Of a DNA stretch of 64,000 nucleotides, positions 1 to 12,434 are shown one piece after another. Below the pieces are notes generated by a model. That model was not told the DNA's origin. It was given only the letters and a program-made list of their open reading frames with translations, and did no database searches. Source of the DNA: Abscondita cerata (Eukaryota; Arthropoda; Insecta; Coleoptera; Lampyridae); NCBI GenBank assembly GCA_030710515.1, contig JALBCR010003881.1:12501-76500 (forward strand). The letters run 5' to 3'. The translations under genes were made by a program, and so were the position numbers. The first letter of the stretch is position 1; each line of letters opens with the position of its first letter.

Positions 1-113
1 CCCTGATTTCAATTGACCGACGTTTGCCTAGTCCTGCGTGAGCTTTATCAAAGCTTCTTAAATTAGAAAGTGGAGTCACATCTATTGAAGAACCCTTGAT
101 AATGTTCATGGGC
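1..113 (+). CDS. Candidate upstream exon of the PTB-domain gene (carries TGA)
   Basis: Reading from base 3 gives a protein-like stretch (I-S-I-D-R-R-L-P-S-P-A, then a TGA at 39-41, then A-L-S-K-L-L-K-L-E-S-G-V-T-S) that ends in E-E-P-L-I-M-F-M-G just before a good donor, GTAAGT, at 114. It continues sensibly into the next exon (N-E-P-A-K-G-L-W-G), but two things do not fit. There is an in-frame TGA where a sense codon such as TGG would be expected, and the exon is out of phase with 315-811 by one base when the canonical donor is used. Using a GC donor at 112 would restore the phase. I infer a sequencing error, an unusual splice or early decay. The exon is cut by the window edge. Confidence 0.5.
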
Positions 114-314
114 GTAAGTCATCTATAATTAAATTTTGAGGATTATTAAATTTAACTCAATTACCTTGATTTTATTTAAAATTACTATAAACCTTAATTT
201 TGATACCTACAATCACTTACAATTTATCTACAAAATAATATTATAATGCTATACTTGAATTTATTGTAAAAATGTTTTAATTTATGTAATATAATTTTGT
301 TTTTTTAATTTTAG

Positions 315-811
315 GTAATGAACCAGCGAAAGGTTTATGGGGAATAAAACACACCAGAAAACCAGTAGACATTTTAGTATCCGGCGCAAAAAATCTTGGC
401 CCAAATGAAATCTTGCCATTCGTTACCATCGAAGTCTCCAAAGATGGTTTAAGAATGTTCCCAATGACGAAGAAAAAAGCAGTGAAAGAACGTGAAGTAT
501 TTTTTAAAGTAGATACAATTTCTTACGGCGTTCAAGATTTAGTATACACAAGGGTATTCTGCATGATTATAGTTAAAGAAGGAAACAATAATGGTATTAT
601 ACCATTTCATTGTCATGCGTTTGTTTGTGATTCTAGAAATCAAGCTCGACAAATAACTTACGCTTTGGCCGCCGCTTTTCAGGAATACGGTAACAAAGTC
701 AAAGACGAGAATAAAGATAACCCAGGCTGTATTAAGAAGAAGAAGTTTGCTATCGATTTAAGAACGCCTGAAGAGCTCGAAGCGATGTCAGATGATGAAA
801 CAGAAGCTTAA
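315..811 (+). CDS. PTB/PID-domain protein, C-terminal exon
   Basis: Open from an AG acceptor (TTTTAG at 309-314) to TAA at 809-811, about 165 residues. The body has the layout of a phosphotyrosine-binding/interaction domain: a first strand (I-L-V-S-G-A-K), a V-T-I-E-V-S-K-D-G-L strand, an I-S-Y-G-V-Q-D turn, a strand ending F-H-C-H-A-F-V-C, and a C-terminal helix (Q-A-R-Q-I-T-Y-A-L-A-A-A-F-Q-E-Y). This order matches adaptor PTB domains of the LDLRAP1/Numb type, which bind NPxY-like peptides on receptor tails in the cytoplasm. After the domain come a lysine run and an acidic tail (E-A-M-S-D-D-E-T-E-A). I cannot name the orthologue. The start codon lies upstream of the window, and the TTG at 413 is not a start. 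Confidence 0.78.
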
Positions 812-932
812 GAAAGTGTACTTCGAAGGGTTTACAATTAAGAAAATATTTATTATAAAAAACATTTTATGGGATTTTAAATAAGATAAAAGGTAAAACT
901 TTTTGATTGAATTTTGTAGATAACGTTTTAAC

Positions 933-946
933 AATAAACAAATAAA
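933..946 (+). promoter_or_regulatory. Poly(A) signals for the PTB-domain gene
   Basis: Two AATAAA hexamers (933-938 and 941-946) lie about 120 bases after the stop codon at 811, the expected place for the 3' end of this transcript. Confidence 0.6.
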
Positions 947-1671
947 ATATAATCTATATAATTTTCGTACCTTGTCATACGAGCGTTATCGAATAATCCC
1001 TATAAAACCACATCGTAATTATCGACTAAGCAACAAGCCCAAAATCGATTATAGGATTATTTATAAAAATTGTAATTTACTTAGTATTATATTGTGCATT
1101 TATGGGTGAAGCTTATCGTAAATAAATTAATTTGAAATAATGAATTATTATTATCTAAACAAGAATCAAATTAGTACGTATAGTTTCTGAAATATTTGTA
1201 TAAAACACATGCTCGGAGATATGAAAGTTTGTGAATATATAGCAATTACAGATGTACCTATGTTGGTTTTCCAATGAGTTATGCAATTATAATTCTTAAT
1301 AACCATAATCAACACAGATACCTTCAATAAAAATAAGATTGCTAGATAACGTATACATTCTAAAATTGCAAAATCTTGTAAAAAACTGACAGAAATGTCA
1401 TTTAGTGATCACAAAGGTCGGTTCGGTAAGAAAATCGCCCGAAAAAACAAAATTCAAAATCACACTTGTTAAATTGTGTTTTATTGAGGCGTTGAGTTTA
1501 TTGTTCAAGACGACCAATTTATTTTTCTTCGACATAACGAGAATCAGATTATTTGAGATTTTAAGCAAATATCGTACATTTGTTTACCTATTACTATTTG
1601 TCATTTGAGAATTTAATTATAAAATTTGTAACTGTTCTTTTTAGTTGAATGAAGATAATATCTATTATAAA
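947..1671. other. Intergenic, AT-rich
   Basis: No coding, RNA or repeat signature seen. The 67-codon open frame near 1405 has no ATG start and no family resemblance. Confidence 0.6.
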
Positions 1672-2966
<1,295 letters not shown>

Positions 2967-3240
2967 ACAAAAAATATATCAAGTTTATAGAGCACAGATG
3001 TAAAGAATATAAGTAGACTATAGTAAAAAAAAATTAAATTTAAACATCGGAATACACACAAGAAAAAAACAATGAAGTATGAGGAAGGGATAGTAAAAAA
3101 AAAAAGATACAACTCAATGTGACTTAATAATTCGTAGACAAAAACATGTGGCTCTTCTGTGCAAAGAAAGTTTACAAAATAAAAATTTAAAATAAGTAAA
3201 GTAGAAGAAGTTTAATCAGTAATTTTAAATTCGTCAAGTT
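2967..3240. other. Unannotated AT-rich spacer
   Basis: Between the foldback element and the BEL/Pao relic. No recognisable feature. Confidence 0.5.
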
Positions 3241-5340
3241 TTAGTGACGTGGTGGTTACTCTTCTGAAACAATTAGAAAGAAGAAAGCAAGAACAATCAT
3301 TGACAGTGAATCACAACGTTTGGATGTTTTTAATACGACATTCGTCAACTGCAATTGAATGATATCAGAGTTGAAACGAAAGAAAATATTCTTGACTGCT
3401 TTAGGAAAAACTTCTCAGAAATTGAAATATAATTAGGGCTGATTATTATGGTAAAATGTTGACTTTTAAATGCTTAACAGCAGTTGAGACAAGTTTTGGT
3501 TAGACAGTAATGGGTAAATGTGTAAATCAATTGTGAGTAAGTATGTCGTAACAATCTTATTGTAAAATACAATGTACAAAGCGGAACAAAATTATGGTGT
3601 ATACAATCCTATGAAGAGGTCACTACAAGGCGGACTTTAACAAGATTGATTCTATTCCAATATTTTCATTATATTTTGCAACTGCATGCTTAAAAATACG
3701 ATGAAAAGTTTGTAAATTGGGAAAAAAAGGGTCCATTAAACAAATTTCTCTGGATGAATTGGATACCCTTTGCCATTATTTACCTCATCACGCTGTAATC
3801 AAATATGAAACCAAATACGAATAGTTTTTGATGCACCCTGCAAAATTAAACAACACGCATTATTAAACCAGTGCCTGGAGAGAGGTCTTAATTTGCCAAC
3901 GTTCGGTTCTTTTAAGATTTCGGAAGAAAAAGTCATATCAGACATCCGTGAAGCCTTTCAAATGATCGAAGTTGGAAAGGAGAATAAAGATTTTCTTAGT
4001 TTCATTTGGTAGAAAAGTTGGTCTTAAGAAAAATTACAGATTAATAGGCATCGACGAATAATTTTTAGAGTTAACTGCAGTCCATTAATTATATAAGTTT
4101 ATAAACTTATGAGTGAGAAGAAAATAGAGTTAAAAGGCAGTGGAAATGTACAATTGTAAGTGATTCAGAAATCGGTCCTTTGTCCAGTAGATAATACAGA
4201 TAGGGTGACAACCAAGACGCAATCGTTCTCATTAATTGTTTGACGTCAGTCCTTGTCTTGGAATGAAACAAGGTGACATATATGTTGAGTTACGACTTTA
4301 GTGGAATGGAAGTACCAAAAAATTTGACAAGTTGAGTAATTTTGTCAACTGTTCAAAATATTTACGATACAGTTAAATTTTTGCGTCTTTCTTTACTTCA
4401 ACCTAAGTTAATCTTGTAACAAACCGAGATAAAGTTTATTAAGTGGATTTTTGAATGAAGTATGTTAGGCAACATTAAAATGTCTCTTCAATTTACAATC
4501 AATCTTACAGAAAGAGTACTTGTTGATGGGAGTAAGAATCCTTAGGTAGTAGTGGTGTTTTTGAAAACCAGCCAGATTTGCTCCACTAAAGAGAATGTCA
4601 ATACCACGTTGGAACTCTTAAGCTACCTTATTGGGTCGTTATTAGCAAATTCGATAAAATTGCTCTTAGTCTTTAGGAAAATCAGTCATTCTATTAGACT
4701 GATTTATTCTATTAGGCTGTCCGAATACCAAATCGTAAGATACGTCCCAAGCAAATTAAATCCAGCCGACCTTCCGTCCCGTGGTTATAGTTCCTCAGAG
4801 TTCTTAATGTCCAAATAGTGGGAGAAACCACACCATGGTTAAAATTATCTAGACGTCATTGGCCTTCTGAAGAAAAGTTTAAAGATGTAGATAGGATTAT
4901 CCATAAATAAAAATGTCGATAGTTTGTAGTGCATTAACTCAGCAGGAGACTCTATGTATGTAATGTTTTCTAGTTGTATAAATGGTTAGATGTATTATTA
5001 GATTTGTAAACAACATTCGGAGAAATAAAATTGACAAAGAAGATTTGACCTTGGAGCAAATTTTTAAAGAATGAATTTTGAATTGTATCAAGTGAAAAGA
5101 CTTAATGACAAGAGTGACACAGAAAACTTTAGGATGCCAGATTTTCTTCCATACTACCATTTACGTTTTTAAGTTTTAATTGGAGAAGTCCACAACTAAA
5201 ATTGTAATGCCGGTGTTCAGCTATTTATTTAATTTACAAGAATATGGAATTCCGGAGTACCACCAACACTCCCACCAAAAGTGTTTGAAACTGTTGGAAA
5301 GGATTTGGCTGAGACATTGTACTAGAACGGAAAAGAGAAG
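3241..5340 (+). mobile_element. Degenerate BEL/Pao retrotransposon: protease, RT, RNase H
   Basis: Several blocks of BEL/Pao Pol can be read in order on the plus strand, in shifting frames with stops. The protease end (A-D-Y-Y-G-K-M-L-T, then A-V-E-T-S-F-G, a TAG, T-V-M-G-K) is at about 3434-3520. The RT block (L-L-N-Q-C-L-E-R-G-L-N-L, then V-I-S-D-I-R-E-A-F-Q) is at about 3860-4010. The RNase H start (L-V-D-G-S-K-N) is near 4520. The connection block (V-R-Y-V-P-S-K-L-N-P-A-D-L-P-S-R-G) is at 4733-4790, followed by W-L-K-L-S-R-R-H-W-P-S-E-E-K near 4837-4878. A possible integrase start (K-I-D-K-E-D-L-T-L-E-Q) lies near 5025-5060. No LTRs were recognised. The copy is inactive. Confidence 0.8.
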
Positions 5341-5386
5341 ATGTTGATAGTTTTGTTCACTTATACAACGTTATATTTTATGTTCT

Positions 5387-5933
5387 TGTGGGGTTGACAT
5401 CGCAACCCCATTCTAACTAATTCTACATCTGCGTATTACATATGTAGTAAACGCGGAAACAAGAACAAACAATTGCAAGTAAGCAAATGCAAACTCAACA
5501 ACTTAACGGCCTTGCTTATTAAGCACACTAACCTATTTCGCATGTATAAAACGAAGTAAGCACAACAACACAATTCAGTTTAAGTTTGAGTTTAGTTCGG
5601 TACCACAGTTCGACAGTTCAGCAAAGCAGTACGGTTCCACAGTTGGTCTCATCAGTTCAGTTCGGCCCACGGCCCAGTTCGCCATCAATACGATGTAATT
5701 CATTACGGACCACCGCCTTCCGTACGACACACAACACCGGAATATCAGGTGACATCGCATAGCACGTAGTTCGCGATTACTACGTGCTGACACCAACGTT
5801 TCCATCCATTCATTATTATTAGTATAGCCCGACTACGCTATGTATAATAATAAACGCTGCTAAATTGTAATCGAACGCACCCCTTTCTCTGATTCCAAAT
5901 CGGTGTTTAGAGTAATACACACTAAACACCACA
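5387..5933 (+). repeat. 5' LTR
   Basis: 547 bp, aligned without gaps to 7214-7760. Contains a TATAAAA box at 5545-5551, an AATAAA signal at 5849-5854, and a perfect hairpin, AGCACGTAG...CTACGTGCT, at about 5760-5788. Confidence 0.88.
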
Positions 5934-5934
5934 G

Positions 5935-5952
5935 TGGTGACCCTCGACGTGA
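5935..5952 (+). promoter_or_regulatory. Primer-binding site (tRNA-primed reverse transcription)
   Basis: TGGTGACCCTCGACGTGA begins one base after the 5' LTR. TGG complements a tRNA CCA end. I cannot assign the tRNA with confidence. Confidence 0.65.
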
Positions 5953-6043
5953 TTAAATCAGAGAAGGACAAACATTCAACGAGGAGCAACACGGCAACAA
6001 CGTCAGGTATAATTGCAAAATTTTTTTATACCTACGCTACGAC

Positions 6044-6190
6044 ATGAACGGGAAAACAACCTCCACTGGGGCCGCTACGCTCGCTGCCGCCCCAACCGCC
6101 GCCCAACAACACGCCTGTCACATCAAGCCTGCCATGACGACACCCGCCAACACAACACGTGCCATCGCTGCCAGCATTACCTTGGGCTGA
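6044..6190 (+). pseudogene. Short Ala/Thr-rich open frame in the LTR element
   Basis: ATG at 6044 to TGA at 6188-6190, 48 residues. It is the first ATG frame after the primer-binding site, where Gag would start, and is rich in Ala, Thr, Gln and Pro. It resembles no Gag domain I recognise and stops just before the 27-bp tandem repeats. It may be the stub of a gag gene. Confidence 0.35.
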
Positions 6191-6250
6191 TGGACCACAA
6201 ACAAAGACGTTTCATCAACACCATTGCTCAAGAAAAACCCACCAAGATGA

Positions 6251-6438
6251 AACGCAACAACAACTGCAACAACTACTAATACCACGACCGCTGCAACACC
6301 TCCAAACACCACGACTGCCGCAACGACCACAAACGCAACAACAGCTGCAACAACTACGAACACCACGACCGCTGCAACACCCCCAAACACAACGACCGCT
6401 GCAACAACCACAAACGCAACGACGCTGCCACAACTATA
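6251..6438 (+). repeat. 27-bp minisatellite inside the LTR element
   Basis: Seven units, each read as nine codons of the type N-T-T-T-A-A-T-x-x. Unit starts are 6251, 6278, 6305, 6332, 6359, 6386 and 6413. The last unit is one base short. The unit length is a multiple of three and Thr/Ala/Asn codons persist, so expansion probably began inside a coding frame. Confidence 0.85.
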
Positions 6439-6585
6439 AACGCCACGACCGCTGCTTCAGAGAAATAAACGATCACGACGCGCACTACGTCTCGACGACA
6501 TAGCCGTCAACGATCAACCGCACTCACACACACGTCACGGAATCCACAGGCCCAAGTCTTCGACGTACATTCGCGCTGGAGCCGC

Positions 6586-7098
6586 ATGCTCGCCCACACA
6601 CGTCACGAAGCTTGGACGCCTGGTTTTGACGTCCATTCGCCTGTCACATACAGGACGCGCGGAGCAACGAGCTCGCCCACTAAAGCTGTCGAATACAGCA
6701 CACACAACGCACAAATTCGCCTCTGGAGCAGCAACAGCAATAAAACGAAAAGCAGCAACGACAAACCCCTCAATCTTAGCATCCAAAACAGCACCAACGA
6801 GAAGCGCAGCAAACGCAGCATCCACAACAGCGCCAACGAAGAGCGCACCAAACGCAGCATCCACAACAGCGCCAACGAGAAGCAGCATTCAAAACAAGCG
6901 CCAACGAGAGCGCACCAAATGCAGCATCCACAACACCGCCAACGAAGACACACAAAACCAGCATACGTACAGAAAAGCAACAAGAAACCGCCACCTCAGT
7001 CAAACCCCATAACTACACAGAACGCCGTTACGACCCAAGCGCCACACACAATCACCCAATCCGGCAGGCGAGTTAATTTCCCAAAACACTTAAAATAA
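6586..7098 (+). pseudogene. Residual ORF with 13-residue repeats and integrase-like tail
   Basis: A 170-codon open frame. The middle part consists of 39-bp units (6778-6816, 6817-6855, 6856-6894, then decayed to about 6945) that translate as S-I-H-N-S-A-N-E-E-R-T-K-R. The end, T-I-T-Q-S-G-R-R-V-N-F-P-K-H-L-K before TAA, resembles the extreme C-terminus of gypsy-type integrases. I infer that this is the last part of a pol gene kept after a large internal deletion and then enlarged by repeat expansion. The frame may be open only because the codons used are poor in T. No enzymatic function is left. Confidence 0.55.
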
Positions 7099-7200
7099 AT
7101 ACAAAGCCAGCAAGAAAATGCGCACACAAAGAAATCGACACTTTGCTCGCATACCCTGGCCCACAAACCTCCGACACGTTTTATAGTGGACTCATCCATT

Positions 7201-7209
7201 AAGGAGGGA
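7201..7209 (+). promoter_or_regulatory. Polypurine tract
   Basis: AAGGAGGGA four bases before the 3' LTR, the usual plus-strand primer for LTR retrotransposon replication. Confidence 0.7.
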
Positions 7210-7213
7210 CCCC

Positions 7214-7760
7214 TGTGGGGTTGACATCTCAACACCATTCTAACTAATTTTATATCCGCGTATTACGTATGTAGTAAACGCGGAAACAATAACAAACAAT
7301 TGCAAGTAAGCAAATGCAAACTCAACAACTTAACTGCCTTGCTTATTAAGCACACTAACCTACTTCGCATGTATAAAACAAAGTAGGTACAACAACACAA
7401 TTCAGTTTAAGTTTGAGTTCAGTTCGGTTCTACAGTTCGACAGTTCAGCAAAGCAGTACGGTTCAACAATTGGTCTCATCAATTCAGTTTGGCCCATGGT
7501 CCAGTTCGTCATCAATACGATGTAATTCATTACGGGCCACCGCCTTCCGTACGACACACAACACCGGAATATCAAATGACATCGCATATCACGTAGTACG
7601 CGATTACTACGTGCTGGCACCAACGTTTCCATTCATTCATTATTATTAATATAGCCCGACTACGCTATGTATAATAATAAACGCTGCTAAATTGTAATCG
7701 AACGCACCCCTTTCTCTGATTCCAAACCGGTGTTTAGAGTAATACACCCTAAACACCACA
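7214..7760 (+). repeat. 3' LTR
   Basis: Ungapped partner of 5387-5933, with TATAAAA at 7372-7378. About 32 substitutions relative to the 5' LTR. Confidence 0.88.
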
Positions 7761-7814
7761 TTCTTATTTATACTTTATTGTATTCGTCAAGAGGGTAACA
7801 ACTTCTGGACTCTT

Positions 7815-8725
7815 TTTAGTGATAGAAGATTTTAAGTAAACAAAAAGCCAACCAATTCTGGTGTTTTTGGCGACGACGTTTCAAACCCAATGTTGGCATC
7901 TGGCAGTGGCCCGAGGAAGCACCTGTAACAAGTTTTATTATTGATTTATAAACACATTTCTTAATTATCTTACTTTTTGTTTTATTAAAGATTCAAGCCC
8001 TGTCGAGAATGCTGGCTATCAAGTAGATGATCCCGTATCTTCAACTATAAAACGGAAGGGCGTGTGTGCTTCTTTGATATTGTACCTACAACGAAAGGAT
8101 GACCACATCCCTTCTACTACGGTATGCAAATAAAAAAAAGCCAAAACAACCATCCTTCAACAGTGATACTAGCCACTCAGCGATGTGTCATTTGACTTTC
8201 TAGACTACAGCAATGATGAAAATATAGAATCTGAAATTAAGATATTTTAAAGATAATAACCTAACATTAACCAAGGCAGATAAAGGGTCGTTTTGAACAA
8301 TAATGACTATCTTAAAATTATCAAACACTTCCTTAACACGAAAAATTTCAAAATTTTAAAAACGGTCAAATTAAAAATAATCACAAATGCATTAAAGAAA
8401 CATTTACTAATATTCCATAAATTTTAAAAAAAAAGTTAAATATTTAATCCCAACAATCCCTACACTTTATTCACTGACAAAATACATAAAATCAATAACT
8501 TGAATATAAGAGCAATAGTTAATTTCAGAAGTCAATAAGTGGCTTAACATCACGTTGAAAGAACATTTAAATTTAAATCTAAAACATTCAATTAAAAATT
8601 TCGCAGAGATTGATCAAAGAATTGCATAATTTATAATTTTCCAATAAAACAACAATTTTATGTTCTTTAGACATTAAAATGTATTTCCTTCAATTCCAAC
8701 CAATAACATTATTGTTGACATTATG
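7815..8725 (+). mobile_element. Penelope-like element fragments (RT N-terminal part)
   Basis: From about 8270 the translation gives K-A-D-K-G-S, then N-N-N-D-Y-L-K after a frameshift, then T-D-K-I-H-K-I-N-N-L-N-I-R-A-I-V-N near 8476-8525, and S-L-D-I-K followed after another shift by N-V-F-P-S-I-P-T-N near 8665-8700. These correspond to the DKG, PKIHK...RPIV and LD.K..F.SIP motifs of Penelope-like reverse transcriptases. The piece near 7860-7900 (GGTGTTTTTGG, ACGACGTTTC) resembles the terminal region of the pair at 13.5-15.1 kb, inverted. The block between (about 7930-8240) is not recognised. The copy ends inside the gag relic that follows. Confidence 0.6.
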
Positions 8726-9765
8726 GAAAATTTTGATGTCACCGATGAATTCATGAACGCAGAGATTGAATCCATTGACAACTACGAAGAAAGGTACAGA
8801 TTATGTCGACTGGATGAAGAGAAACTTTTAAAACCACGAGGGTCTGCATGGTTATCAAGTCCTACACCAAGTGAATCTAGTGCTGTTGTGTCAAACAGTT
8901 TTGAAAGTAAGAACATATTTAGTTAAAGACGTTGAATGGGAATCTCAAAAAGTGGTTAGCGTTCTGGTCACAATTCAAGAAGATACATGACGATCTTTTC
9001 CTCCACAACAGGGACAAGTTTCAGTATTTAATAATGTCAATGGAAAAAAGTACTAAAGCCAGAGAACTAATCGACAGTTACCCATTAGACGGCAACAATT
9101 ATCCGGAAGTGATTATAGTACTCAAGCGTCGCTTCGTGGATTAGGACCGACCCCTACAAGTTTATGTGAGGAAGTTACTTAAGCTTGTGATTAGTAACGT
9201 GACCACAAAGGACAAAATCCCGTTTTCCAGCCTGTACTTGAGCTACATGGCTATATCCTTTGGTTGAGTCAAGCTTGAGTGAAGAGATCCTTCTAGCATG
9301 GCAGAGAAGCCCTTTGTGCGCAAAAAACGGATCTAAGAAAGAACTATCAAGGATCAGGCTGCATCTACTGATGAAATGTCAAAAGTTTAGATTAAGCAAC
9401 GCATTACCTGGCCCAATCAGGCTTTCAGAAACAAAAAGAAACCAAAATTGAAAACAAAAGAACCAAAAAAAGAACAACCAAATTAGATTCCAGTGGAATC
9501 AACGGCAGCAGGTCTTTTCAAGGCCAACTTTCGGGATGCGTATTTTATGTAGGCAAACATGAAAGCATAGATTGTGGAAAGTCCAGACAACTTAGTATAG
9601 ACGAGAAGGTTAAGAACTTGCAATAGAGCAACGCTTGCTTCTTGTATCTGAAGAGAAGTCATTCTAAGAAAAAATCCTTTGTGCAATGTTTGTTGTGTTT
9701 GAAGAAACACCAGACACTTATGTGCCCGATGTTAGACATGCCATCACACGTGAGAAAATTGAAAT
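8726..9765 (+). mobile_element. BEL/Pao gag relic
   Basis: Three consecutive frames read as a Pao-type Gag (DUF1759-like): A-V-V-S-N-S-F at about 8884-8905; then N-G-N-L-K-K-W-L-A-F-W-S-Q-F-K-K-I-H-D-D and D-K-F-Q-Y-L-I at 8935-9030; then A-R-E-L-I-D-S-Y-P-L; then S-L-S-E-E-I-L-L-A-W-Q-R-S-P at 9270-9318; then a zinc-knuckle region with paired Cys (C-L-L-C-L-K-K-H-Q-T-L-M-C-P) at about 9690-9731. Stops and frameshifts separate the blocks, so it is inactive. It lies downstream of the pol relic at 3.2-5.3 kb, the wrong order for one element, so two insertions or a rearrangement are likely. Confidence 0.8.
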
Positions 9766-10010
9766 ATAAGATATTAAATTAAACAAACCTGATTGAATAC
9801 TAAATTAAATTGTTTAACTAAGTACTAGGCGCATATCGTTCTAATGACACATTCTTACATTTTTAAAGAAGCATTTTTGTAACACGACATTATTTTTCTC
9901 ATTTGTGAGAAAAACAAATTTTCCTTACTATTTGTAGAGAAGAAATGTCTGTTTTTTAAGTTTGTCGTAGAAATATAACTATTTCAAAATTTTAGAACGT
10001 AAGTTGCCAA
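9766..10010. other. AT-rich spacer
   Basis: No feature seen. Confidence 0.5.
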
Positions 10011-10014
10011 CAGA

Positions 10015-12434
10015 GAAAGAGGTTATGAGTGGTTTTTTTTATCAGTTCAAAGCGTTAAAATGTTCTATCAAACTAAGTGCTAAAAATGCAGCTGATTAAG
10101 TTATTGAACTATAGAAAAACAGCCATATTCTGACTAGTGAATCAATTAATATAATAAAAAAAATCTATCATAACCGATCGTTGAAATTGCAAAAAATTTT
10201 TGTGGGAAAAAAATCATCAGCACAAAACAAAAATGAAATAAGATTTCAAAATAAAATTAAAGCATTATTTGATATTGTAGATCATAAATCATTCAAACTG
10301 CTTGATGATGATATTCAAGAGCTATATTCAAATCAAAAAGAGTGATACTTTGTAATAACCCAATTAAATCAAACAGAAATATGAATATGATGAAAGTAGA
10401 TGAAAGTCGTAAGTATTTACAACATTAATTATCATAAATTTTAGTAATAATTAAAAATAAACTAAATTTATTATAAATTATGAAGTATATTATTGTTTTT
10501 CAAATTAATTATATCATAAATGTCAAAATATCAATATGTTCATAGATGATAAATAAAAACTTAAGTGAAAAAATCAGAGTCATTCGCAATGCTTACATTA
10601 AGTCAAGCTACAAATTTCGGTTCAGATTTAGAGTATGTGCTTCAAATACCGACAACACTTTAACTCTAGAGCTTATCTCGGCATTCGACAGAGCTAACTA
10701 ATGTCAGTAGTAGTCATATAATGTTCATTATTGCTTAGTTACAGAACAATTCAACAAACTTGCATGCTCTTAAGAAAAGACATTGCTATAGGACTAAAAG
10801 ATAACTTCAAAGCTCATGATAAATACGTCGTGCATTGGGATGACAAAATACTGAAATCCATTGCTGAATCGAATTAGTAGATCGGTTTCCGATTTTTTGA
10901 CTGCTTTTGCTACTGAAAAGTTATTTGGAGTTCCAAAATGAATAGTGAAACGGCAAAAAATCAAGCAGTAGCAATCTTATTGACGTTAAATCAATGGGGA
11001 ATTATTCGGTACATTAAGGAGATGTGTTATGACACGACTGCGCGGTTACTACGGGTAACTAATCAATGATAATATATTTAGAAGAAAATTTTATTTTCAT
11101 CCTTTTAGTTGAATTGTTTTCATACATAAATTACTGCCTATTATTTACAATTCTTTATTTATTTGAGATTTTAAATATGCTTTACAATTTTTCTTAAATA
11201 CATAACTTAAAGTGTAATTATCTATTCTTACTATACAGGAATCCATCACGGTACATGTAAAGAAATTAAAAAGGCCTTAGGAAAGAATTAATTTGGTTAC
11301 CATGTCGCCATCATATTTATGACATCATTTTAAGGAGTACATTCGAAGTGTATTGGCCAGTATCATCCGGACCAAATGGTCTAATGTTTGAGAGTTTCAA
11401 TAAATTTTGGGACACACAGTCGATAAAACGAAGTATAAATCTGGTGTTGAAGATACTATTGTTGCTAATATTGTTACCAATGAATTAAATCATCTATCTA
11501 CAATCTACATTTATTACGCGATACTTATAGGTATTATTGGAATATAATTTTAAGTGTATAGGAAAATTTGTGATGTTTTACGAATAATTGATTGTTTTTG
11601 GTAATTATCGCAACCCTGAGATGACTATAAAGAATTATTAGAATTGTCATTAATTTTTTCTTGGAGAAATGCCATGAGACCAAGTTTCTTTAAAAGTCCT
11701 GGTGCAATTGATTATGCAAGATGGATGGCAAAGGCAATTTATTGCCTAAAAATATTTATTTTAGAGATGGATTTGTTCTTTCTAAGAAAGAATTAGATGG
11801 TCTTCGACAACTTTGTACTTTTATAGTTATGGTGTATGTAAAAGCTTGGTTTTCATCAACTTCAGCGACTTCTGCTGCTAATCACGACTTAGAGTTCATA
11901 AAAAATTTAATTGAGTACAGGCAAATTAATCATTTGATTTCCTCGGCTACATGTGAAAAAATGACTTTACATTTATGGTACTTAAGTGATGAACTTGCCA
12001 TTTTATCACTGTTTGATGATACCGTTCCATTAAACATAAAGAAGAATATTGTCGAAGCTGTTAAGACTCGCGAAGGTACAGATTCTAAAGCAAGAAGATT
12101 CATAATTGATAAAAAAAATTTGGATTTAATTCTGCAAAAAAACATAAGTGACTTTGTTTCTAAGATGTCATTGAAACTTTTTGAGCTCTTTGATCTGCCG
12201 TATGATTTTCTTGACAAAAATATTGATTTATGGTCTACTGATGGCAATTATAATGAAAATAAAGAATTTTTCACACAATTAAATTAATGACGTGGCAGAG
12301 CGAGGAGTCGCTTTAGTAAGTGAATATAACCAATGCTTAACAAAAAACGAAGAACATTTTCAATTTTTATTGCAAGTTGTTAAAGAGCATCGAAAAAATT
12401 ACCTTACTTGCAACAAAAAATTGTTTGAAAATTA
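10015..12434 (+). pseudogene. Decayed, intron-containing transposase-like gene
   Basis: Blocks of one protein can be followed in order: F-D-I-V-D-H-K-S near 10275; L-K-D-N-F-K-A-H-D-K-Y-V-V-H-W-D near 10795; M-C-Y-D-T-T-A at about 11020-11040; an intron-like gap with acceptor CTATACAG at 11231-11238; G-I-H-H-G-T-C-K-E-I-K-K-A-L-G; after a one-base frameshift, L-I-W-L-P-C-R-H-H-I-Y-D; V-S-S-G-P-N; S-P-G-A-I-D-Y-A-R-W-M; then the longest frame, 11721-12287 (188 codons, with H-L-W-Y-L-S-D-E-L and F-D-D), and finally D-V-A-E-R-G-V-A-L-V-S-E-Y-N near 12289-12330. The C-R-H-H motif, the G-A-x-x-x-A-R-W-M block and the A-E-R-G block are shared by a family repeated in arthropod genomes. I cannot assign its transposase superfamily. 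At least two frameshifts and two adjacent stops (near 10876) mark it as dead. Confidence 0.6.

Larger units (their letters stand above)
5387..7760 (+). mobile_element. Non-autonomous LTR retrotransposon, complete insertion
   Basis: Two LTRs of equal length (547 bp) begin TGTGGGG and end CCACA. The 4-bp sequence TTCT occurs immediately outside both ends (5383-5386 and 7761-7764), a target-site duplication. A primer-binding-site-like sequence follows the 5' LTR and a purine run precedes the 3' LTR. The internal region is only 1,280 bp and lacks protease, RT, RNase H and integrase core. What remains is a short Ala/Thr-rich open frame (6044-6190), tandem repeats, and a tail reading S-G-R-R-V-N-F-P that resembles the C-terminus of Ty3/gypsy-type integrases. 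The element is therefore a deletion derivative (TRIM/LARD-like) that would need an autonomous partner. By eye the LTRs differ at about 32 positions with no indels, near 6%, so the insertion is not recent. Confidence 0.88.

Noticed and set aside
6118..7003. Val/Ala- and Cys-rich minus-strand frames opposite the LTR element interior
   Set aside because: They mirror the Thr/Ala minisatellites in other frames. The direction of the element is set by its primer site and purine tract.
3241..9765. One BEL/Pao element split by later insertions
   Set aside because: The pol blocks precede the gag block, the reverse of the normal order, so a single split element would also need a rearrangement.
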